NCBI GenBank assembly: GCA_021202575.1 | Contig: JAJQCU010000223.1 | Location: forward strand, 1 to 8,878 | Direction: 5' to 3' | Origin: Lachnospiraceae bacterium | GTDB taxonomy: Bacteria > Bacillota > Clostridia > Lachnospirales > Lachnospiraceae | DNA: 8,878 bases | Shown here: in pieces, positions 1 to 4,570 of the stretch | How positions within the stretch are numbered: position 1 is the stretch's first letter | Layout: the number at the start of each line of letters is the position of its first letter | Notes under the pieces: model-generated | Seen by the model: only the letters and a program-made list of their open reading frames with translations | The model's database searches: none | What the model was told of the DNA's origin: nothing | Position numbers and translations under genes: made by a program

Positions 1-2
1 TC

Positions 3-560
3 TCTGAGGTGACTACAATTAACCTGGATGAGTATAAGGGCCTCCCAAAGGAGCATCCAGAGAGCTACTGGTCCTTTATGCATCGCAAACTGTTTGATCA
101 TGTCAATATTTGTCCTGAGAGAATCAACCTTCCCGACGGCATGAACATGGATTCGGACGCGGAATGCGCCAGATATGACCGGGTTATCACCGGGCATGGC
201 GGAATTGATTTGCAGCTTCTGGGAATAGGCGTGGACGGCCACATCGGTTTTAATGAACCGGGATCGGCCTTTGAGCTGGGGACGCATTGTGTCAATCTGA
301 CTGAGAGTACGATTGAGGCGAACGCGCGATTCTTTGGCAATGACAGAGAAGGTGTGCCCAGGCAGGCTTATACGATGGGTGTGAAAACCATCATGCAGGC
401 GCATAAGGTTTTAATGATTGCCAACGGAGGGAATAAAGCGGCGATTATCAGACAGGCTTTTTTCGGGCCGGTAACGCCCCAGGTACCGGCGTCGATCCTG
501 CAGATGCATCCGGATTTTACCTTGATTGCGGATGAGGAGGCGCTGGCCGATTGCCTTTAG
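3..560 (+). CDS. nagB: Glucosamine-6-phosphate deaminase, 5'-truncated by window edge
   Basis: NagB converts glucosamine-6-phosphate to fructose-6-phosphate and ammonia in the cytoplasm, the last dedicated step of GlcNAc catabolism. The frame is open from the left edge. The GTG at position 9 is an internal valine, not a start, because it already lies inside the conserved NLDEY segment. The Asp of that motif (codon 27-29) matches the E. coli NagB general base Asp72. The GVDGHIGFNEP motif supplies the Asp (234-236), His (240-242) and Glu (255-257) that match Asp141, His143 and Glu148. The spacing from the first to the second Asp is 69 codons, the same as in E. coli, so this part is undamaged. 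About 60-70 N-terminal residues lie outside the window. The gene ends in TAG, 138 bp before the AraC gene on the same strand. Its partner nagA lies about 6.4 kb downstream, beyond two glycosidase genes. Family identity is seen directly; activity is inferred. Confidence 0.96.
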   Translation, partial: SEVTTINLDEYKGLPKEHPESYWSFMHRKLFDHVNICPERINLPDGMNMDSDAECARYDRVITGHGGIDLQLLGIGVDGHIGFNEPGSAFELGTHCVNLTESTIEANARFFGNDREGVPRQAYTMGVKTIMQAHKVLMIANGGNKAAIIRQAFFGPVTPQVPASILQMHPDFTLIADEEALADCL

Positions 561-569
561 AGAAAATGA

Positions 570-674
570 CAGAACACGAAGCGCGAAGAAATCCGGGGCA
601 TCATCAGAGTGAAAACAACGGTAATCCGGGATGTTATCATTGGCGGAGAGCCGGTGGCATTGACAGACGGTTAA
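570..674 (+). other. Intergenic open frame, possible gene remnant
   Basis: The 138 bp between nagB and the AraC gene hold a 34-codon open stretch in the nagB frame, after two closely spaced stops (558-560 and 567-569) and ending at TAA 672-674. Its C-terminal part reads VIRDVIIGGEPVALTDG, an alternating hydrophobic pattern that looks more like protein than random sequence. It has no convincing ribosome binding site or start, and I do not recognise the family. It could be the 3' tail of a gene lost by deletion, or chance. No convincing terminator follows nagB here. Confidence 0.2.
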
Positions 675-698
675 GAGCGAAAGCTGTGGGGAAATGTT

Positions 699-1493
699 AT
701 GGAAGACGAGAAAAAGAGAAAGCTTACCATGTTTCGTGAGATGATCAGCTGCTGCAGCGATATTGGATTCTGGATTTATGATGAGCAGATGCAGCTTGTG
801 GAAACGACTTGTGAGGATGCCTCTGCCGCGAATGTGCACGCTACCTATGAGCAGGAGCAGAGGCTTCTGAAGATGATGGAGGAGGGAAACCTGGATTATA
901 AGAAATACGCCGGAAGCATTGCCAATGTGGGGATGTACGCGCAGAACGCGTCTGTCCGCCAGCTTAAAAATCTGGCGATCATTCATGTGGCTTTGTGCAC
1001 ACGTGCGGCAATCAAAGGCGGCCTGGAGCCGGAAATCGCTTATACGTTGAGTGACAATTATATCAACAGTATTGAAGCATCATCGAGAGTGGAGGATGTG
1101 GCGGGATTAAACAGCACCATGCAGGATGATTTTGTGCGCAGGGTGCACCGGTGCCGCAGAGGCAATGGCCTTTCGCCGCAGATTCAGAAGTGCTGCGGAT
1201 ATATTGAAATGAATCTGAACAGAAAGCTTTCCGTTGAGGAGCTGGCCGGTCAGGTCGGGTATTCGGGAAGCCATCTCTCAACCAGGTTTAAGGCGGAAAC
1301 AGGGATGACCATTAAGGAGTATACGCTGCACTGCAGGATTGAGAGAGCCAAGGTTCTGCTTCGGTCAGGCAGTGAGCCTGTGCAGGAGATCGGCGACAGC
1401 CTGGGCTTTGGCAGCCAGAGCTATTTTGCGGAGAAATTCAGGAAGCTGACAGGAATGACGCCATTAGAATACCGCAACAGGAGAACAGAATAA
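699..1493 (+). CDS. AraC-family transcriptional regulator with a short N-terminal region
   Basis: This is a cytoplasmic DNA-binding regulator, likely an activator of the adjacent glycan genes. The ATG at 699 is preceded by GGGGA (688-692) at 6 nt. The C-terminal AraC/XylS domain spans about residues 157-262. Its first helix-turn-helix is near 178-202 (SVEELAGQVGYSGSHLSTRF) and its second near 227-252 (PVQEIGDSLGFGSQSYFAEK), ending with the typical GMTPLEYR. Residues about 50-155 match the linker seen in Lachnospiraceae AraC regulators: YEQEQRLLKMMEEGNLDYK, LCTRAAIKGGLEPEIAYTLSD, DDFVRRVHRC. The first 40 residues (FWIYDEQMQL) resemble the usual start of the sensor domain. From memory such proteins are about 400 residues, so roughly 130 residues of sensor appear to be missing near residues 40-48; this is an inference. 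The gene sits 138 bp after nagB and 342 bp before the GH20 gene, and is followed by a good terminator. It probably acts on the repeated promoter elements at 1693-1754 and 4399-4461. Confidence 0.9.
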   Translation: MEDEKKRKLTMFREMISCCSDIGFWIYDEQMQLVETTCEDASAANVHATYEQEQRLLKMMEEGNLDYKKYAGSIANVGMYAQNASVRQLKNLAIIHVALCTRAAIKGGLEPEIAYTLSDNYINSIEASSRVEDVAGLNSTMQDDFVRRVHRCRRGNGLSPQIQKCCGYIEMNLNRKLSVEELAGQVGYSGSHLSTRFKAETGMTIKEYTLHCRIERAKVLLRSGSEPVQEIGDSLGFGSQSYFAEKFRKLTGMTPLEYRNRRTE

Positions 1494-1504
1494 AAAATGA
1501 CGAC

Positions 1505-1541
1505 GGCCGTATGTGTCTTTGCGATGCATGCGGCTTTTCTG
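1505..1541 (+). terminator. Intrinsic terminator of the AraC gene
   Basis: GCCGTATG (1506-1513) pairs with CATGCGGC (1527-1534), an 8-bp stem with one G-U pair that two further wobble pairs can extend. It is followed at once by TTTTCT. It lies 12 nt after the AraC stop codon, so the GH20 gene downstream is expected to use its own promoter. Confidence 0.7.
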
Positions 1542-1562
1542 TATTAAGCAGAAATGGCTTTG

Positions 1563-1601
1563 TCAGCGGACATATTCTTATTTTTGGATATATTTTGCTG
1601 T
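1563..1601 (+). repeat. Conserved upstream block, copy 1 (before GH20)
   Basis: TCAGCGGACATAT (1563-1575) is identical to 4345-4357, and in both copies it is followed by a T-rich run and then TTTTGCTGT (1593-1601 here, 4384-4392 in the other copy). Weaker similarity extends further upstream around the ATGCAT at 1524-1529 and 4327-4332. In this copy about 91 nt separate the block from the shared promoter element, against 6 nt in copy 2. The extra segment carries an open frame ending in MNAEVDERTFREIYLLLQER, with no ribosome binding site or recognised family. Confidence 0.55.
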
Positions 1602-1692
1602 CAATAATCAGGAGACCTGCCGGTATTCCATGAACGCAGAGGTGGATGAGCGCACGTTTCGTGAGATTTACCTGTTGCTGCAGGAAAGATTA

Positions 1693-1754
1693 GTGGATTT
1701 ACGATAAAAACATCATAAATACGATAACCTGATTTATGCCGGCCTGTTAAAATA
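1693..1754 (+). promoter_or_regulatory. Promoter of the GH20 gene with paired ACGATAA repeats (probable AraC site)
   Basis: GTGGATTTACGATAAAA (1693-1709) is identical to 4399-4415. A second ACGATAA (1721-1727), in GATAACCT (1723-1730), lies 20 bp downstream in the same orientation. TGTTAAAATA (1745-1754) provides a -10 hexamer TAAAAT (1748-1753, 5/6 to consensus). The -35 position at 17-bp spacing (1725-1730, TAACCT) is poor and overlaps the second repeat. Two direct half-sites about two helical turns apart, the nearer one replacing the -35 box, is the known layout of AraC-type activation. Binding by the AraC protein encoded at 699-1493 is inferred. Confidence 0.6.
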
Positions 1755-1835
1755 TAAAAGACGGAAGGAAATGTTGATAAAATATACCGACTGCTGCGAC
1801 TGGCAGTTGTAAAATAAATATCAGGGAGGTCTGAA

Positions 1836-3419
1836 ATGGAACGTTTTGATTATCTGATACCGGCTGTCAGAGGCCGGGCTGAGAAAGGCAGCGGGCGCCT
1901 GGCGCTGCCGATGGAGCTGGGAGTTGAATATGGAGGATTTGCGTCCTGGTGCGTCACCGTCTTTATGGACAGGACGGGAAGAAAGCCCGGCGGACAGGAT
2001 ATCATCCTCTTTCTGAACAGAAAGGAGGAGCTGGCGGAGGAGGGCTATGAAATTACCATTACGAAGGAGAAGATTCAGGTCAGCGCTTCCACGGAAAGAG
2101 GCGTTGTATGGGCGCTTACAACAGTCGCCTTGCTTCTGGAAGAAGAAAGTGTTCCCTGCGGCACCATCAGCGATTCCCCGAAATATCAGCACAGGGGTCT
2201 GTCCGTGGACTGCGCCCGTCATTTCTTCCCGGCAGCGGAGATCAAAAAGATCATTGAGGAGATATCCCTCGCGAAAATGAATGTGTTGCATTGGCATCTG
2301 ACCGACGACCAGGGATGGCGCATTGAAAGCAGACGCTTCCCCGGACTGCAAAAAATGAGCGGACAGTATTATTCGCAGGAGGAGATCCGGGAAGTCTGTG
2401 AATACGCCCGTCTGCGCGGCGTGGAGATTATTCCTGAGGTTGACATGCCGGGGCATGTCAGCGCGCTTTTAGCGGCGTATCCGCAGTACAGCTGCGGGGA
2501 AAAACCGGTAAAGATCAAAACGGGAGGCGGCATTTTCCCGGTGATTCTGTGCGCGGGGAAGGAAGCAGTTTTTGATTTCTTAAAGGATCTTCTGATGGAG
2601 GTCACGGGGCTTTTCCCCGGAGAGCGCTTTCATCTGGGAGGCGACGAGGCTCCGAAGACAGAGTGGAAAAAATGTCCCTGCTGTCAGGCAAAAATGCTTG
2701 AACTCGGCCTTGAAGACTGGGAGGAGCTGCAGGGATACTTTATGAGCCGGGTCTCTGAGATACTGGCCGGGCTGGGAAAGACTGCCGTCTGCTGGAATGA
2801 AACGCTGTGCGCTGCCAATCATCCGCAGAAGATGCAGGCGCAGTACTGGACACTGGAACAGAGAAAGGCGATGGAGCCGTATGCCTTAGCGGGCAAAGAG
2901 TGGATTTATTCGGATATGTTTGAACTGTATCTGGACTATCCCTACAGCATGACGAATCTGAAGAAGGTGTATGAGACGATCCCACACCTGGGAGAGGAGG
3001 ATGTTTCCGGCAAGGAGGGTCTTCTGGGCATGGAGGGCTGTCTGTGGTCGGAGCATATCACGAAGTGTGAGAAGCTGGAAAAGCTGCTTTTCCCGAGAAT
3101 TTATGCGCTCGCGGATAATACCTGGAGCGGCGCCGACAAATATGAGGAGTTTACTTCCCGTCTTACACAGGCGATCGCATCGCCGCTGCATCAGGGTATC
3201 CTCTACACATCGCGGGACTGGTGGACGCCCACAGGGCCGGAGAGGCAGCAGGAGGCTTTTGCCTATATGGCTTCTCTGAGCGCCAATATGTCCGAGGAGG
3301 TGAAGGAGGAGACGATGGATTCAAGCTCCGCCTCCAATGAGGAATTTGGGCGGGCATTTATGACAAAATTCTTCCAGCCGGAGGACATCCCGATTCTGAT
3401 GGGAGAAATGCAGAAATAG
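1836..3419 (+). CDS. GH20 beta-N-acetylhexosaminidase, intracellular
   Basis: This enzyme releases terminal beta-linked GlcNAc or GalNAc by substrate-assisted catalysis. The ATG follows AGGGAGG (1823-1829) at 6 nt. The N-terminal GH20b-type alpha/beta domain covers about residues 1-115. The TIM barrel begins at RGLSVDCARHF (120-130), then HWHLTDDQGWR (152-162) and EVDMPGH (201-207). The catalytic pair D270-E271 lies in HLGGDEAP. Pocket residues W338 (QYWT) and W404/E406 (EGCLWSEH) are present. At 527 residues it is full length, with no signal peptide or membrane segment, so it acts on imported oligosaccharides. It has its own promoter region and lies between the AraC gene and two relics on the opposite strand. 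Lacto-N-biosidase is also a GH20 activity and cannot be excluded. The nagA/nagB context favours GlcNAc release. Confidence 0.95.
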   Translation: MERFDYLIPAVRGRAEKGSGRLALPMELGVEYGGFASWCVTVFMDRTGRKPGGQDIILFLNRKEELAEEGYEITITKEKIQVSASTERGVVWALTTVALLLEEESVPCGTISDSPKYQHRGLSVDCARHFFPAAEIKKIIEEISLAKMNVLHWHLTDDQGWRIESRRFPGLQKMSGQYYSQEEIREVCEYARLRGVEIIPEVDMPGHVSALLAAYPQYSCGEKPVKIKTGGGIFPVILCAGKEAVFDFLKDLLMEVTGLFPGERFHLGGDEAPKTEWKKCPCCQAKMLELGLEDWEELQGYFMSRVSEILAGLGKTAVCWNETLCAANHPQKMQAQYWTLEQRKAMEPYALAGKEWIYSDMFELYLDYPYSMTNLKKVYETIPHLGEEDVSGKEGLLGMEGCLWSEHITKCEKLEKLLFPRIYALADNTWSGADKYEEFTSRLTQAIASPLHQGILYTSRDWWTPTGPERQQEAFAYMASLSANMSEEVKEETMDSSSASNEEFGRAFMTKFFQPEDIPILMGEMQK

Positions 3420-3427
3420 AAACGGCA

Positions 3428-3646
3428 TTGCGCAGGCTTTGGCAGGAAGTCCAGAAGCGTGGCTGGGACAACAGGTCCCAAACTGTGAATACCCTTCTGA
3501 TCCCGGTAATATTGCGCGCTGATGCGAAGTCCGGCAGGACCGTCCGCCATAACAAGCACAGGGATATCCGCTCCGACTGCGGCTGTCTCGCCGGCGGCTC
3601 CGGCCACGCGTGAGGATGCGGAGCCGATTTCAGAAGAACCGTACAC
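3428..3646 (-). pseudogene. Relic of a GH3 glycoside hydrolase
   Basis: Read on the minus strand from a GTG at 3646-3644, about 73 codons carry a segment typical of clostridial GH3 beta-glucosidase-type enzymes: IGSASSRVAGAAGET, then IPVLVMADGPAGLRIS, YYRDQKGIHSLG and PATLLDFLP. The Asp of DGPAGLR matches the conserved sugar-binding Asp of GH3. A full GH3 enzyme is some 700-900 residues. Here both the upstream part and the whole downstream part are missing. The frame has a stop immediately before the GTG and runs on into antisense of the GH20 gene with no further GH3 similarity. The relic ends 8 bp from the GH20 stop, on the opposite strand. It directly follows, in another frame, the truncated AraC-type gene at 3630-4034, so a deletion seems to have joined the two. 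GH3 family assignment is from motif recognition, without a search. Confidence 0.75.
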
Positions 3647-4034
3647 TCAGCAATACCGGTTCGGGCTCCTCAAGCAGCCTGTGAAGGACATAGGGAATAT
3701 CGGGGTGCAGCTTGTCCGCGTTGATGACAGGACACTGCGGGCAAAGCCGCCTGAGGGTCTGTGTGAAGGAGCCGCACAGGGTCGGGGAGGCCAGAAGATA
3801 AATGACCTTTCCCGGTTTTTTGTCAAATGCCTGATAATGATGGATGAGCTCCGGAGACACGATGGCAAAGTCATTTTCATTCATATGATAGAGTTCCTGC
3901 CCGATTCCGATTGCCAGCGTTCCTTCCTCGACATAGACGCATTCCAGCAGATTATGGAAATGGGGTGGAAAATGACCGGACTTTATCTGAAATATCTCAA
4001 GATGGTTTTCTTTCTGTTCATAAAAAGGATGCAT
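3630..4034 (-). pseudogene. Truncated AraC-type regulator: cupin sensor domain only
   Basis: The 134-codon frame starts at ATG 4034-4032, with AGGAGA (4047-4042) 7 nt upstream on the minus strand. It reads as the N-terminal cupin sensor of an AraC regulator: HFHNLLECVYVEEGTLAIGIG, then YHMNENDFAIVSPELIHHY, with the metal- or sugar-binding type His pattern. Residues up to about 120 (PYVLHRLLEEPEP) look native. The last eight (VLLSVRFF) appear to be out-of-frame sequence past a break point. The whole double helix-turn-helix domain, about 100-150 residues, is absent, so it could not bind DNA as AraC proteins do. The intact gene probably controlled the adjacent GH3 gene, since such pairs are common in Lachnospiraceae. 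An intact start region and possible promoter remain, so a short cupin protein might still be made. Confidence 0.78.
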
Positions 4035-4061
4035 AAGACATTCTCCTGAAAATGGAATTTG

Positions 4062-4084
4062 GCCAGTTCTTTTCAGAATCTGGC
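4062..4084. promoter_or_regulatory. Imperfect inverted repeat upstream of the truncated AraC gene
   Basis: GCCAGTTCT (4062-4070) can pair with AGAATCTGGC (4075-4084) with one bulged T and a 4-nt loop. It sits between the possible minus-strand promoter and the start of the truncated regulator, so it could be an operator or a leader hairpin. No T-run follows on either strand, so it does not look like a terminator. Confidence 0.35.
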
Positions 4085-4088
4085 AAGC

Positions 4089-4117
4089 ATTATAACCTGA
4101 ACGGAGATATAATGCAA
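4089..4117 (-). promoter_or_regulatory. Possible promoter of the truncated AraC gene
   Basis: On the minus strand TTGCAT (4117-4112, 3/6 to the -35 consensus) is followed by exactly 17 bp and a perfect TATAAT (4094-4089). It lies 54 nt upstream of the start codon at 4034, which suits a leader of about 45-50 nt. Confidence 0.45.
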
Positions 4118-4220
4118 CTACAGTCAGGAACGGAACCGGAATTTTTAACGGGACGGGTGATCAGGCGAAAGCCGGATTGAGGCTGCGAATATTCGACTTT
4201 CAGGAAGAAGGAGGATTGCC

Positions 4221-4292
4221 ATGAAGAAATATTTTGAGGAGCTGAAGAGGTTCTATACAGAAATGTGCATTCTGAAATACGCACACAGATAA
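4221..4292 (+). CDS. Small ORF of 23 codons with a perfect ribosome binding site, possible gene stump
   Basis: ATG 4221 is preceded by AAGGAGG (4208-4214) at 6 nt, the best ribosome binding site spacing in the window apart from the glycosidase genes. The product starts MKKYFEELKRFYTEM, is amphipathic and charged, and stops at TAA 4290-4292. I do not recognise a family. It ends shortly before the second copy of the conserved promoter region, so it may be the surviving start of a longer gene whose body was deleted when that region was brought in. It could also be a real short peptide or leader ORF. A TATAAT (4108-4113) lies upstream without a usable -35. Confidence 0.35.
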   Translation: MKKYFEELKRFYTEMCILKYAHR

Positions 4293-4344
4293 GAATATCG
4301 ATTAATCCCAAAGCCCCTTCGCGCTATGCATGGTGATGTGCGTC

Positions 4345-4392
4345 TCAGCGGACATATCCGTTTTTGTATATCGCGGCGGGGATTTTTGCTGT
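4345..4392 (+). repeat. Conserved upstream block, copy 2 (before GH2)
   Basis: TCAGCGGACATAT (4345-4357) is identical to 1563-1575, and TTTTGCTGT (4384-4392) to 1593-1601. Sequence between and just upstream is similar but not identical. Only 6 nt separate this block from the shared promoter element. Together with that element this makes the upstream regions of the GH20 and GH2 genes homologous over about 120 bp here. Confidence 0.55.
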
Positions 4393-4398
4393 AAAAAG

Positions 4399-4461
4399 GT
4401 GGATTTACGATAAAAGTCATCGAAAAGCTGATAACCTACTTCCTGTGCATTTGTTAAAATA
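4399..4461 (+). promoter_or_regulatory. Promoter of the GH2-nagA operon with paired repeats (probable AraC site)
   Basis: GTGGATTTACGATAAAA (4399-4415) is identical to 1693-1709. CTGATAACCT follows, with GATAACCT at 4430-4437, giving a repeat spacing of 21 bp against 20 bp before the GH20 gene. TGTTAAAATA (4452-4461) gives a -10 hexamer TAAAAT (4455-4460), and the 14-bp gap from GATAACCT is the same in both copies. There is no good -35 box. A further ACGATAAAA lies at 4538-4546, between this promoter and the GH2 ribosome binding site, and may be a third half-site. Joint control with GH20 by the AraC regulator is inferred. Confidence 0.6.
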
Positions 4462-4570
4462 CATATCAGGATCAGGCTGGAGAGAAAGCCGCATGTTATA
4501 CTGGGCATGTCAGAATATATGCCGTTCACTGTAAATAACGATAAAACGAAAAGAAACAGGGAGGTTTTTT

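Noticed and set aside
660..665. Perfect TTGACA upstream of the AraC gene
   Set aside because: No acceptable -10 hexamer lies 16-18 bp downstream (the region reads GCTGTG), so it was not called a promoter.
411..986. 191-codon minus-strand open frame across nagB and the AraC gene
   Set aside because: It is antisense to two clear coding regions and shows no recognisable protein family.
1513..1707. 64-codon open frame between the AraC gene and GH20 as a gene
   Set aside because: No ribosome binding site, it begins inside the terminator stem, and its end coincides with the conserved promoter element. At most its middle part is a remnant.
3522..4049. 175-codon plus-strand open frame over the relic region
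   Set aside because: It is the antisense of the cupin and GH3 relics, which carry recognisable motifs on the minus strand, and it has no plausible ribosome binding site.
4108..4113. Perfect TATAAT on the plus strand upstream of the 23-codon ORF
   Set aside because: The position 17 bp upstream (AAGCAT) bears no resemblance to a -35 box, and the overlapping minus-strand promoter explains the AT-rich region better.
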